A stretch of DNA of 60,124 nucleotides from an uncultured Pelagibacteraceae bacterium (GTDB lineage: Bacteria; Pseudomonadota; Alphaproteobacteria; Pelagibacterales; Pelagibacteraceae), in NCBI GenBank assembly GCA_902634455.1, contig CACPKQ010000007.1, positions 1 to 60,124 of the forward strand, read 5' to 3'. Below the pieces are notes generated by a model. The model did not search any database. It had not been told where the DNA came from and was given only the letters and a program-made list of their open reading frames with translations. A program made the position numbers and the translations under genes. Position 1 is the first letter of the stretch, and every line of letters starts with the position of its first letter. Positions 50,204 to 59,154 of the stretch are shown piece by piece.

Positions 50204-50470
50204 AATTTTTTTAGGGGCGTTCTGTTGCCAGGTGCCCCGAACCCCGTAACTTAATTAAAAAATTAATTAAGCTGCAAGTGCAAATTTATTATTTGCATTT
50301 GTAAATTAGCCCGTTACGGCGGAACAATACCGAACGAAAGAATAACTTTTAGACACCCGTCGATTCTAGTTCACCCCCATAAGTTGTAATTGGTGGAGGT
50401 GGTGGGTACTGCCCCCACGTCCGCAATGGTTATTACGAAATTCGTTTATCGTCGTAGTTGGAAAACCAAC
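50204..50470 (-). ncRNA. ssrA: tmRNA, circularly permuted two-piece form
   Basis: On the minus strand the acceptor piece comes first (about 50470 to 50391, ending ...CACCTCC-A-CCA), then a 12-base intervening segment (50390-50379), then the coding piece starting GGGGGTGAACTAGAATCGAC at 50378. GGGGGTG pairs with CACCTCC, with a G3:U70 wobble, the alanine identity element. T-stem GTGGG/CCCAC closes the T-loop. The tag codes ANNKFALAA and stops in a hairpin; CCGTAAC and GTTACGG form the helix enclosing the tag region. The permuted form is typical of Alphaproteobacteria. Outer ends are approximate; 5' GTTGG/CCAAC (50455-50468) makes a hairpin near the start. Confidence 0.95.
50267..50296 (-). other. 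tmRNA tag reading frame (ANNKFALAA-stop)
   Basis: Nine sense codons and TAA on the minus strand. The hydrophobic LAA end is the proteolysis signal recognised by ClpXP-type proteases. The TAA lies in the arm of a perfect inverted repeat, CTTAATTAA, TTTT, TTAATTAAG. The resume codon is taken as the GCA at 50296 by analogy; the tag could begin a codon or two earlier. Confidence 0.88.
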
Positions 50471-50476
50471 ATCTTT

Positions 50477-50504
50477 AATATAAAACGTTAATTCAAAGAT
50501 TCAA
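50477..50504 (-). promoter_or_regulatory. Probable sigma-70 promoter for ssrA
   Basis: On the minus strand TTGAAT (50504-50499) and TATATT (50482-50477) are 16 bases apart, placing initiation near 50470, just before the GTTGG hairpin. The -35 element lies only about ten bases from the divergent thyX ATG, so both genes share this very short control region. Confidence 0.45.
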
Positions 50505-50513
50505 TAATAATTA

Positions 50514-51461
50514 ATGAAATTAACTAAAGAACAAGCTCAAGAAATTAAAGATCAACAATCTCAGGCAAATAACACTAAAAGAGTAACAGCGCCTGAGCTT
50601 GAAAAAATATTGTATGAAGCAATTTCAGTCTTAGATTATGGGTTTATTAGAGTTGTTGATTATATGGGAGATGACACATCAATTGTCCAAGCAGCTAGAG
50701 TTTCATACGGCAAAGGAACAAAAAAAGTAAATACTGATGCTGGTTTAATTAAATATTTAATGAGACATTGGCACAGTACACCATTTGAAATGTGTGAAAT
50801 TAAGTACCATGTTAAGCTTCCAATTTTTATAGCAAGACAATGGATAAGACATAGAACAGCGAATGTTAATGAGTATTCTGCAAGATATTCAATTTTAGAT
50901 AAAGAATTTTATCTTCCTTCTCCAGAAAATCTAGCAGCTCAGTCTCAAAGTAATAGACAAGGTAGAGGAGATGTAATCAAAGGTGAACAAGCAAAAAAAG
51001 TTCTAGATTTATTAAAAAACGATGCTGAACGTACTTATAAAAACTACGAAGAGATGCTTAATGAGAGATATGACGGAAGTATAATTGATGAAAAGAAATC
51101 AGGTTTGGCTAGAGAGTTAGCTAGAATGAATCTAACATTAAATACATATACCCAATGGTATTGGAAAACTGATTTGCTAAATCTTATGAATTTTTTAAGA
51201 CTTAGAGCAGATGATCATGCTCAGTATGAAATAAGAGCTTATGCTGATGTGATGTTGGATACTCTAAAAAAATGGGTGCCCACAACCTATGATGCTTTTA
51301 TGGATTATAGAGTTGGAGGAACAGAAGTTTCTGCAAAAGGAAAATCTATAATTAAAAAACTAATAAAAGGTGAAAAAGTTTCAATTGAAGATTCTGGTCT
51401 TTCTAAAAGGGAGTGGAATGAATTAATGATTGCTTTCGATCTTAAAGATAAAGTGATTTAA
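50514..51461 (+). CDS. thyX: Flavin-dependent thymidylate synthase ThyX
   Basis: A 315-residue FAD enzyme methylating dUMP with methylene-THF and NADPH. The ThyX motif is in [20 protein letters not shown] (RHRxxxxNEYS). Other features: [58 protein letters not shown] and [12 protein letters not shown]. The first 20 or so residues are a Lys/Gln-rich extension. Its last 20 bases overlap the convergent mrp gene. Confidence 0.97.
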   Translation: MKLTKEQAQEIKDQQSQANNTKRVTAPELEKILYEAISVLDYGFIRVVDYMGDDTSIVQAARVSYGKGTKKVNTDAGLIKYLMRHWHSTPFEMCEIKYHVKLPIFIARQWIRHRTANVNEYSARYSILDKEFYLPSPENLAAQSQSNRQGRGDVIKGEQAKKVLDLLKNDAERTYKNYEEMLNERYDGSIIDEKKSGLARELARMNLTLNTYTQWYWKTDLLNLMNFLRLRADDHAQYEIRAYADVMLDTLKKWVPTTYDAFMDYRVGGTEVSAKGKSIIKKLIKGEKVSIEDSGLSKREWNELMIAFDLKDKVI

Positions 51462-52254
51462 TTTTTTCTGCAAAATTTAAATATAATTTTGAAATTTCGT
51501 GCTCAGGTTTGTTTTCAACTATGGGCATTCCTAGATCTCCTTGTTTACCAACTTCAGGGTTAATTGGAATTTCTCCCAAGAATTCTTTTTTAAACTCTTC
51601 TGCTGTTTTTTTAACACCACCTTCACCAAAAATAGAATATTTTTTTCCGTCATCTCCTATGAAATGACTCATATTGTCAATTAAACCAATTATTTTAACC
51701 CCTAATTTGTCAAACATTTTTATTCCTCTCTTAACATCTTGTAGAGCTAGCTCTTGAGGAGTTGAGACAATAATTACACCATCCATTTTAATTTCTTGTG
51801 AAAAAGTTAACTGTGTGTCGCCTGTTCCTGGTGGCATATCTACAATTATAAAATCTAAATTATTCCATGCAACTTTTTGAGTAAAAGTTTTTATCGCACT
51901 TGTTACCATTGGACCTCGCCATATCATTGGTGTTTGTTCTTCTGTTAAAAATCCAATAGACATACATTGTATGTCATACTTATTTATTGGTTTTAATGTT
52001 TTGCCATCGCTTTCAGGTTTTGTATTTATTGAAAACAACTTAGGTAAAGAAGGACCATAGATATCTGCGTCAAGGAGTCCAACTTTGCATCCAATCTTTT
52101 TTAATGCTAAGGCAATATTTGTTGCAAAGGTAGATTTACCAACACCTCCTTTAGCACTTGAAATTGCTATTGTGAATTTAGTTCCATTAATTGGGTTCTT
52201 TACAAAGGTTTTAGACTTAATTCCTGCACCTATAGTTGATTTTTTGTCATCCAT
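51442..52254 (-). CDS. mrp: Mrp/NBP35 family P-loop ATPase (iron-sulfur carrier type), lacking CxxC
   Basis: A 270-residue MinD-like P-loop ATPase. The deviant Walker A is [17 protein letters not shown], followed by [52 protein letters not shown] and [19 protein letters not shown]. Homologues usually run to about 350 residues with an N-terminal DUF59/MIP18 domain, absent here, and carry CxxC after NMS; here that stretch reads [19 protein letters not shown] with no cysteine. Fe-S cluster transfer is the family role, but loss of the ligand pair makes it uncertain for this protein. Confidence 0.88.
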   Translation of the reverse strand: MDDKKSTIGAGIKSKTFVKNPINGTKFTIAISSAKGGVGKSTFATNIALALKKIGCKVGLLDADIYGPSLPKLFSINTKPESDGKTLKPINKYDIQCMSIGFLTEEQTPMIWRGPMVTSAIKTFTQKVAWNNLDFIIVDMPPGTGDTQLTFSQEIKMDGVIIVSTPQELALQDVKRGIKMFDKLGVKIIGLIDNMSHFIGDDGKKYSIFGEGGVKKTAEEFKKEFLGEIPINPEVGKQGDLGMPIVENKPEHEISKLYLNFAEKIKSLYL

Positions 52255-52305
52255 AAATGTAACTTACCTTGTTTTTATATATAAAGACACTATATAGAAT
52301 GTCAT

Positions 52306-53394
52306 ATGAGTGATTTCAAAAATCAAAGTCCGTGGGGAAGTCCTCCAGGAGGTGGAAATGGCAATGGTGGTTTTAGAAGAGGACCAACACCACCTGACAT
52401 TGATGAAATCATAAAAAAAATTCAAAAAACTATAAATAAATTTTTACCGGGAGGAAAAGGTGGTTCCAGACCAATTATTGTTGGACTAGTTATATTAGCA
52501 GTTGTTTGGACTTTAAGTGGTCTTTATAGAGTTCTTCCAGATGAACAAGGTGTAGTTTTAAGATTTGGAAAATTTGTTAACACAACACAGCCAGGGCTGA
52601 ACTATCATTTTCCCTATCCAGTTGAAACTGTTTTAACTCCAAAAGTAACAAAAGTTAATAGAATAGATATTGGATTTAGATCAGAAAGAGACAGTGGTTT
52701 TTCATCAGGCGTAGTAGCAGATGTTGCAGAAGAAAGTTTAATGTTAACTGGAGATGAAAATATAGTTAACATAGACTTTTCAGTTTTTTGGGTAATAAAA
52801 GATGCTGGAAAGTTTTTATTTAAAATACAAGATCCCCAAGGAACAGTAAAAGCAGCCGCAGAAACGGCAATGAGAGAAGTAATTGCTAAAAGTAGAATTC
52901 AACCAATTTTAACTGAAGGAAGATCTGTTATTGAAACAGAGACACAGGAAATTATCCAAAATATTTTAGATGAGTACAATAGTGGTATTCAAGTAACACA
53001 AGTTCAAACACAAAAAGCTGACCCACCAGATCAAGTAATTGATGCCTTCAGAGATGTTCAGGCTGCTAGAGCAGATATGGAAAGATCAAAGAACGAGGCG
53101 CAAGCTTATGCAAATGATGTAATTCCAAGAGCGAGAGGAGAAGCTCAAAAAATTTTACAGGCTGCAGAAGCATATAAAAAAGAAGTAGTTGCAAAAGCAG
53201 AAGGTGAAGCAAGTAGATTTGTATCTATTTATACAGAATATGCAAAAGCAAAAAAAGTAACTCAAGAAAGAATGTTTTTGGAAACAATGGAAAAAGTTTT
53301 AGCTGATATTAATAAAATTATAATTGATCAAAATTCAGGCTCAGGAGTAGTTCCATACTTACCATTAAAAGAATTAAACACAGGTACAAATTAA
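52306..53394 (+). CDS. hflK: FtsH protease modulator HflK
   Basis: A 362-residue SPFH/band 7 membrane protein that with HflC forms a cage around FtsH. A Gly/Pro-rich N-terminus (SPWGSPPGGGNGNGGF) precedes one span near 61-77 (IIVGLVILAVVWTLSGLY); the periplasmic SPFH domain follows (VLPDEQGVVLRFGKFVN, PGLNYHFPYPVETV), then a helical region with DAFRDVQAARADMERSKNEA. It overlaps hflC by one base. Confidence 0.96.
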   Translation: MSDFKNQSPWGSPPGGGNGNGGFRRGPTPPDIDEIIKKIQKTINKFLPGGKGGSRPIIVGLVILAVVWTLSGLYRVLPDEQGVVLRFGKFVNTTQPGLNYHFPYPVETVLTPKVTKVNRIDIGFRSERDSGFSSGVVADVAEESLMLTGDENIVNIDFSVFWVIKDAGKFLFKIQDPQGTVKAAAETAMREVIAKSRIQPILTEGRSVIETETQEIIQNILDEYNSGIQVTQVQTQKADPPDQVIDAFRDVQAARADMERSKNEAQAYANDVIPRARGEAQKILQAAEAYKKEVVAKAEGEASRFVSIYTEYAKAKKVTQERMFLETMEKVLADINKIIIDQNSGSGVVPYLPLKELNTGTN

Positions 53395-54266
53395 TGAAAC
53401 CAAATAAATTAATAATTCCAGTTATTATTGCTCTTGCTGCTACTGCATTTTTTTCAATATTTATTGTAAAAGAAGTTAACCAAGCAATTGTTTTGCAATT
53501 TGGTGATCCAAAGAGAATAATTTCAAAACCTGGTTTAAATTTTAAAATTCCATTTATTCAAAACGTTGTATTTCTAGATAAAAGAATTTTAAATTTAGAT
53601 ACCCCTCCAGAAGAAGTTATTGCATCCGACCAAAAAAGATTAATTGTTGATGCATTTGCAAGATTTCAAATTGTAGATCCATTAAAATTTTATATTTCAG
53701 TTGGAAACGAAAGAGTTGCAAGATCTAGACTGGCAACGATCATAAATTCAAGATTAAGAAGTGTGCTTGGTAAACAAGAACTACAAACTTTATTATCAAA
53801 AGATAGAACTAAACAAATGGCTTTAATTCAAGAAGGTGTTAATACAGAAGCAGAAAATTTTGGAATAAAAATTGTAGATGTAAGAATTAAAAGAGCAGAT
53901 CTTCCTCCTGCAAATAGTGAGGCAATCTATAGAAGAATGCAAACTGAAAGGGAAAGAGAAGCAAAAGAATTTAGAGCAAAGGGAGCAGAGATGGCAATAA
54001 CAATTACCTCAACTGCTGATAAAGAAGTGACTGTAATTTTAGCTGATGCACAAAAAAAATCTGAAATTATGAAAGGTGAAGGAGACGGATTAAGAAATAA
54101 AATTTTTGCTGATGCATTTGGTAAGGATCCTGAGTTTTTTGCATTTTACCGAGCGATGCAAGCTTACGAAAAAGCTTTGATAGGTGGCGAAACATCATTA
54201 ATTCTATCTCCTGATAGTGAGTTCTTTAAATTTTTTGGAAATATACACAAAAAAAAATCAGAATAA
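53394..54266 (+). CDS. hflC: FtsH protease modulator HflC
   Basis: A 290-residue SPFH protein, partner of HflK. One N-terminal span (LIIPVIIALAATAFFSIFIV) is followed by VNQAIVLQFGDPKRIISKPG, LNFKIPFIQNVVFLDKRIL and the helical segment RMQTEREREAKEFRAKGAE. Order hflK, hflC, DUF2065, degP is conserved in many Alphaproteobacteria and places membrane protein quality control in one operon. Confidence 0.96.
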   Translation: MKPNKLIIPVIIALAATAFFSIFIVKEVNQAIVLQFGDPKRIISKPGLNFKIPFIQNVVFLDKRILNLDTPPEEVIASDQKRLIVDAFARFQIVDPLKFYISVGNERVARSRLATIINSRLRSVLGKQELQTLLSKDRTKQMALIQEGVNTEAENFGIKIVDVRIKRADLPPANSEAIYRRMQTEREREAKEFRAKGAEMAITITSTADKEVTVILADAQKKSEIMKGEGDGLRNKIFADAFGKDPEFFAFYRAMQAYEKALIGGETSLILSPDSEFFKFFGNIHKKKSE

Positions 54267-54278
54267 ATTTTTGAAATT

Positions 54279-54473
54279 ATGAAAGAATTGATCATTGCAT
54301 TTGGTCTTTTCTTATTTATTGAGGGAATTTTATATGCCTTATTTCCATCAAAAATGAAAAATATGTTAAAAAAAATTAATAGTATAAGTGAAAAACAATT
54401 AAGAATAGGTGGATTTATTTTTACAGTAATTGGATTTTTAATAGTCTGGTATATGAAAAAAAATGGTGTTTAA
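54279..54473 (+). CDS. DUF2065 family small membrane protein (YjeT-like)
   Basis: A 64-residue protein with two membrane spans (LIIAFGLFLFIEGILYALFP and FIFTVIGFLIVWYM) joined by a basic loop, matching DUF2065/YjeT, which typically follows hflC. IEGILYALFPSKMKNML is the family core. Function unknown; position between hflC and degP suggests a role with the HflKC-FtsH complex, which is inference. It overlaps degP by 11 bases. Confidence 0.85.
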   Translation: MKELIIAFGLFLFIEGILYALFPSKMKNMLKKINSISEKQLRIGGFIFTVIGFLIVWYMKKNGV

Positions 54474-55869
54474 AAAAATAAAATTTATATTAGTTACTTT
54501 CATATTTTTAAATTTACCTCTTTTAGGTAAAACACAAGACATTCCCTCTTCTTTTGCAGATCTAGCCGAGAAATTAATACCTTCAGTTGTAAATATTTCA
54601 ACAACACAAACAGTTACTACGAGTAGAAATCCTTTTCCATTTCAATTTCCTCCAGGATCACCTTTTGAAGACATGTTTAAAGAATTTGGCACGCCAGAAA
54701 CAAGAAAAGCAAGCGCACTTGGTTCAGGATTTATTATTGATTCCAAAGGTACAGTCGTAACCAATAACCATGTTATTCAAGGAGCAGAAGATATTTTAGT
54801 TAGGGTAAATGGCGATAAAGAATATAAAGCAAAAATTATTGGTGCAGATCCATTTTCAGATATTGCTGTTTTACAAATGGAAACTAAAGATAAATTTATA
54901 CCAGTTAAATTTGGAAACTCAGACAAATCAAGAATTGGTGATTGGGTTATAGCAATCGGAAATCCTTTTGGCTTAGGTGGAACAGTAACTTCTGGAATTA
55001 TTTCAGCAAGAAATAGGAGTATTGGACTTTCAAGATATGAAGACTACATTCAAACGGACGCTTCAATCAATCAAGGAAATTCTGGAGGACCATTGTTTAA
55101 TATGGATGGAGATGTAATTGGAATCAATACAGCAATTTTAGGTCAGTCGGGATCAATAGGAATTGGATTTGCAATACCATCAAATAGTGCAAAAAAAGTT
55201 ATTGATCAATTAATAGAATTCGGTGAAACCAAAAGAGGTTGGCTAGGTGTAAGAATACAATTTGTAACTAAAGAAATTGCAGATGTTGAAAAATTAGATA
55301 AACCAAGAGGTGCACTAGTGGCAAGCGTTGCTGAGAATAGCCCATCAGATAAAGCTGGAATATTAGCAGGAGATATAATTTTGGAATTTAATGGAGAATC
55401 AATAAACAAAATGAACGAATTACCATTAATAGTTGCACAAACAGATGTAGGAAAAACTGTAAATGTTAAAATTTGGAGAAATAAAAAAGAAATAACAAAA
55501 AAAATTACACTTGGAAGATTAGAAACATCTGAAGATTTTAAAATTGTTCAACAACCAGAAAAAACACAAACTTCAGAAATTGAAGGTTTAAAAATCACCG
55601 TAAGAAGGTTAACAAAAGAAGATATACAAAATAGAAACCTTCCAACCTCAACCACTGGTGTTGTTATTACAAAAATTGAAAATGACAGCCCAATTAATTA
55701 TTTAAATATTGATAATATAATTGTAGAGGCACAAAAAAGAAAAATTAAAACCATTGGTGATTTACAAAATACTGTTAAAACAGCTTTAAGAAGTTCGGAC
55801 AAAACAATATTAATCGTAATTTATAATAATCAAAACCAAAGAAGATATATTGGTGTTAAACTTCAATAA
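54463..55869 (+). CDS. degP: Periplasmic serine protease Do (DegP/DegQ family)
   Basis: A 468-residue HtrA-family protease with an N-terminal signal peptide (FILVTFIFLNLPLLGKTQ). The catalytic triad is His in VTNNHVIQGA, Asp in DPFSDIAVLQ and Ser in INQGNSGGPLFNMDGDV. Two PDZ domains follow: the first around RGWLGVRIQFV to KAGILAGDIILEFNG, the second, degenerate, from about residue 370. It handles misfolded envelope proteins. Confidence 0.96.
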   Translation: MVFKKIKFILVTFIFLNLPLLGKTQDIPSSFADLAEKLIPSVVNISTTQTVTTSRNPFPFQFPPGSPFEDMFKEFGTPETRKASALGSGFIIDSKGTVVTNNHVIQGAEDILVRVNGDKEYKAKIIGADPFSDIAVLQMETKDKFIPVKFGNSDKSRIGDWVIAIGNPFGLGGTVTSGIISARNRSIGLSRYEDYIQTDASINQGNSGGPLFNMDGDVIGINTAILGQSGSIGIGFAIPSNSAKKVIDQLIEFGETKRGWLGVRIQFVTKEIADVEKLDKPRGALVASVAENSPSDKAGILAGDIILEFNGESINKMNELPLIVAQTDVGKTVNVKIWRNKKEITKKITLGRLETSEDFKIVQQPEKTQTSEIEGLKITVRRLTKEDIQNRNLPTSTTGVVITKIENDSPINYLNIDNIIVEAQKRKIKTIGDLQNTVKTALRSSDKTILIVIYNNQNQRRYIGVKLQ

Positions 55870-55872
55870 TTG

Positions 55873-56784
55873 ATGGACCTTAAGTCCAAGATAATTTTAA
55901 TTGCAGGTCCGACCGCTTCAGGAAAATCAGAATTTGCAGTAAAAATTGCTAAAAAAATTAATGGAGAAATTATTAATGCTGATAGTATGCAAGTCTATAA
56001 ACAACTTAAAATTTTAACTGCAAGGCCTAATCAAAAAAATCAAAAAAAAATCAAGCATCATTTATATGGATTTCAAAATGTTAACAAAGAATTTTCAACA
56101 GGAGTTTGGTTAAAACTAGCATTTAAAAAAATAAAGGAAATACAAAAAAAAAATAGGGTTCCAATATTAGTTGGTGGAACAGGTTTGTACTTTAAAGCAT
56201 TAACAGATGGTTTAGTTAAAATACCAAATATTCCTTTAAAAACTAGAAATGAAGTTAGATTTATGCAAAAAAAAATTGGACAAGAAAAATTTTATAAAAA
56301 ATTAATTAAATTGGATTCTTTAGCTATTAATAAAATTGATCCTAACGATGTCCAAAGGAGTATAAGAGCATATGAGATAAAAAAATATACAAAAATTTCT
56401 ATGTATAAATGGTTTCAAAAAACAAAAAAATTTTTTAACAAAGATATTTTTTTAAGATTTTATATAGATTTTAATAGAGAAAAATTAATTGAAAGAATTA
56501 GTTCTAGAGTTGAAAAAATGTTTAAAAATGGCGCAATAAAAGAGGTTCAAAGATTCAATAAATTAATAATTAAAAAGGAAAACAGTGCAAATAAAGTAAT
56601 TGGAGTTCAAGAAATATCAAAATATTTGAATGGGGAGATTGGTTTATTAGAGACCAAAAAACAAATTTTGATAAAAACCAGGCAATATGCCAAGAGACAA
56701 GCAACATGGGCTAGAGGTCAAATGATGAATTGGCAAAAAATTGAAGCTCAAAATCTCAGTTCGGCTCTAAAAATTTTCAAATAG
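55873..56784 (+). CDS. miaA: tRNA dimethylallyltransferase
   Basis: A 303-residue enzyme prenylating A37 of tRNAs reading UNN codons. The P-loop is IAGPTASGKSEFAVKIAKK, then INADSMQVYKQLKILTARP, HHLYGFQNVNKEFS, VGGTGLYFKALTDGL and RQYAKRQATWARGQM. I chose ATG at 55873; a TTG three bases earlier is possible. Its substrate DMAPP comes from the pathway started by dxs. Confidence 0.96.
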   Translation: MDLKSKIILIAGPTASGKSEFAVKIAKKINGEIINADSMQVYKQLKILTARPNQKNQKKIKHHLYGFQNVNKEFSTGVWLKLAFKKIKEIQKKNRVPILVGGTGLYFKALTDGLVKIPNIPLKTRNEVRFMQKKIGQEKFYKKLIKLDSLAINKIDPNDVQRSIRAYEIKKYTKISMYKWFQKTKKFFNKDIFLRFYIDFNREKLIERISSRVEKMFKNGAIKEVQRFNKLIIKKENSANKVIGVQEISKYLNGEIGLLETKKQILIKTRQYAKRQATWARGQMMNWQKIEAQNLSSALKIFK

Positions 56785-56833
56785 TTACCTGTAAAACTTG
56801 ACCAATTAATACAATTTCAGCTAGATTGCATAA

Positions 56834-58600
56834 ATGTCAAAATTGTATTCAGGAGCTGAAATTGTATTTAAGTGTTTGGAAGATCAAAATGTTAGTACTA
56901 TTTTTGGTTATCCAGGTGGAGCTGTGCTACCAATTTATGATGAATTAAAAAATCATAAATCGATTAAACATATTTTAGTTAGGCATGAACAAGGAGCTGG
57001 ACATGCTGCCGAAGGTTATGCACGTTCGTCAGGCAAGCCTGGAGTTTTATTAGTTACATCCGGACCAGGTGCTACAAATGCAGTAACAGCTTTAACAGAT
57101 GCTTATATGGATTCGGTTCCTTTGGTTTGTATATCGGGACAAGTTCCAACACACTTAATTGGTACAGATGCTTTTCAAGAATGTGATACTACAGGTATAA
57201 CAAGACCATGTACGAAACATAATTGGTTAGTAAAAGATGTAAAAAATTTATCAGAAGTTATTCATAAAGCTTTTGAGGTAGCTACAACAGGAAGACCTGG
57301 ACCAGTATTAGTTGATATTCCAAAAGATGTTCAATTTCAAAAAGCAATATATAAAAAAAATAAAAAACAAAAAAGAGTAAATGGAAAAATACATAATGTA
57401 TTTAATCAAAATGATATAAATCAATTAATTAATTTAATGGATAAATCATCCAAACCAATTTTTTATACGGGAGGTGGTGTTATAAATTCGGGTCCTAAAG
57501 CTAGCGAACTTCTAAGGGAATTGGTTTCAATAACAGGTTTTCCTATTACATCTACATTACAAGGACTCGGTGCTTATCCTGGAGATGATAGTCAATTTTT
57601 AGGAATGCTTGGTATGCATGGATCTTATGAAGCAAACAATGCAATGCATGACTGCGACTTAATGATTAACATTGGTGCAAGGTTTGATGATCGAATAACA
57701 GGAAAGATAGATGAATTTTCTCCAAAATCAAAAAAAGTTCATATTGATATAGATCCTTCATCAATAAACAAAAATGTAAAAGTTGATTTACCAATTGTAG
57801 GAGATGTTAACCAAGTAATAAGTTCTATAATTAAAACAATAAAAAAAATTAAACCCAATTTTGCAAAATCAAATAAACAGAAGATTTCTAATTGGTGGGA
57901 AAAAATTCAAAAATGGAGATCTATAAAATCTTTTGATTACATTAATAGCACTGAAACAATAAAACCACAGTATGCAGTTCAAAGACTTTACGAATTAACA
58001 AAAAATAAAGACACGTATATAACAACTGAAGTTGGTCAACATCAAATGTGGGCAGCTCAACATTATAAATTTGACAAACCCAATCGATGGATGACATCTG
58101 GCGGACTAGGTACCATGGGTTATGGTTTGCCTGCGGCAGTTGGTGTACAAGTTGCAAATCCAAATAAGCTTGTAATAGATATTGCAGGGGAAGCATCTGT
58201 TTTGATGACCATGCAAGAAATGTCAACAGCTGTTCAATATAGTTTACCAATTAAAATTTTCATTTTAAATAATGAATATATGGGAATGGTTAGACAGTGG
58301 CAGGAACTTTTACACGATAAAAATTATTCAGAAAGCTATACAGCTGCACTACCTGATTTTGTAAAACTAGCCGAAGCCTATGGATGTGTTGGAATTAGAG
58401 CAACAAAACCAGATGAATTAGACGATAAAATTATTGAAATGATAAACACTGATAGACCAGTAATTTTTGATTGTTTAGTTGATAAAGAAGAAAATTGTTT
58501 TCCAATGATACCATCGGGAAAACCACATAATCAAATGTTACTTGGTCCAAAAGACCAAAAAGAAAATAAAATAACTAAGAAAGGAAAAATATTAGTTTAA
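56834..58600 (+). CDS. ilvB: Acetolactate synthase large (catalytic) subunit
   Basis: A 588-residue TPP/FAD enzyme, first common step of branched-chain amino acid synthesis. Motifs: STIFGYPGGAVLPIYDELKN, HEQGAGHAAEGYARSSGKPG, TSGPGATNAVTALTDAYMDS, the TPP motif beginning IAGEASVLMTMQEMST, and NNEYMGMVRQWQELL. In the usual GDGS position of the TPP motif the sequence reads AGEAS, still with the acidic residue. It overlaps ilvH by one base. The 49-base gap after miaA is too short for a leader-peptide attenuator. Confidence 0.97.
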   Translation: MSKLYSGAEIVFKCLEDQNVSTIFGYPGGAVLPIYDELKNHKSIKHILVRHEQGAGHAAEGYARSSGKPGVLLVTSGPGATNAVTALTDAYMDSVPLVCISGQVPTHLIGTDAFQECDTTGITRPCTKHNWLVKDVKNLSEVIHKAFEVATTGRPGPVLVDIPKDVQFQKAIYKKNKKQKRVNGKIHNVFNQNDINQLINLMDKSSKPIFYTGGGVINSGPKASELLRELVSITGFPITSTLQGLGAYPGDDSQFLGMLGMHGSYEANNAMHDCDLMINIGARFDDRITGKIDEFSPKSKKVHIDIDPSSINKNVKVDLPIVGDVNQVISSIIKTIKKIKPNFAKSNKQKISNWWEKIQKWRSIKSFDYINSTETIKPQYAVQRLYELTKNKDTYITTEVGQHQMWAAQHYKFDKPNRWMTSGGLGTMGYGLPAAVGVQVANPNKLVIDIAGEASVLMTMQEMSTAVQYSLPIKIFILNNEYMGMVRQWQELLHDKNYSESYTAALPDFVKLAEAYGCVGIRATKPDELDDKIIEMINTDRPVIFDCLVDKEENCFPMIPSGKPHNQMLLGPKDQKENKITKKGKILV

Positions 58601-59148
58601 TGGTAAAAGCAAAATCAGCTTATAGTATTCCTGGAAAAAAAGGTAAATTAGATACACATATAATTGTAGTATGGGTAGATAATGAGGCCGGTGTATTGGC
58701 TAGGGTTGTAGGTTTATTTTCAGGCAGAGGTTATAATATAGAGTCTTTAACTGTGGCAGAAATTGATCCTAAATTAAATATTTCAAGAATAACAATAGTA
58801 ACAACTGGTACACCACAGGTTATTGATCAAATTAAATTACAATTAAAAAAATTAGTTCCAGTACACAAAGTTGCTGATTTTAAAAGAGAGGATAAAAAAG
58901 TAATATTTAAAGAAATGGCTTTAATGAAGATTGTTGGTAAAGATTCTAAAAGAGATAAAGCTATAAAAATATGCAAAAAACATAATGCTATAGTGTTGGA
59001 CAAAACAAAAAAATCTGTTGTAATCCAAGTTACTGCTTTAAGAGGAGAAATAGATATGATGACAAAAAATCTAAAAAAACTAGGTTTGGTTAGTGTATCG
59101 AGAACAGGCGCTGTAGCTATGACAAGAGGTGCGGAAATATTTAAATAA
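58600..59148 (+). CDS. ilvH: Acetolactate synthase small (regulatory) subunit
   Basis: A 182-residue regulatory subunit with an N-terminal ACT domain (about 20-95: VVWVDNEAGVLARVVGLFSG, RGYNIESLTVAEID, ISRITIVTTG) that binds valine for feedback inhibition, and the C-terminal ALS_ss domain with REMALMKI-like KEMALMKIVGKD and LGLVSVSRTGAVAMTRG. It overlaps ilvB by one base and is followed by ilvC after 18 bases. Confidence 0.96.
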   Translation: MVKAKSAYSIPGKKGKLDTHIIVVWVDNEAGVLARVVGLFSGRGYNIESLTVAEIDPKLNISRITIVTTGTPQVIDQIKLQLKKLVPVHKVADFKREDKKVIFKEMALMKIVGKDSKRDKAIKICKKHNAIVLDKTKKSVVIQVTALRGEIDMMTKNLKKLGLVSVSRTGAVAMTRGAEIFK

Positions 59149-59154
59149 TAATAA

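Noticed and set aside
56785-56833. Leader peptide attenuator of the ilvBHC operon
   Set aside because: The 49-base gap has no branched-chain codon run and no terminator/antiterminator hairpins.
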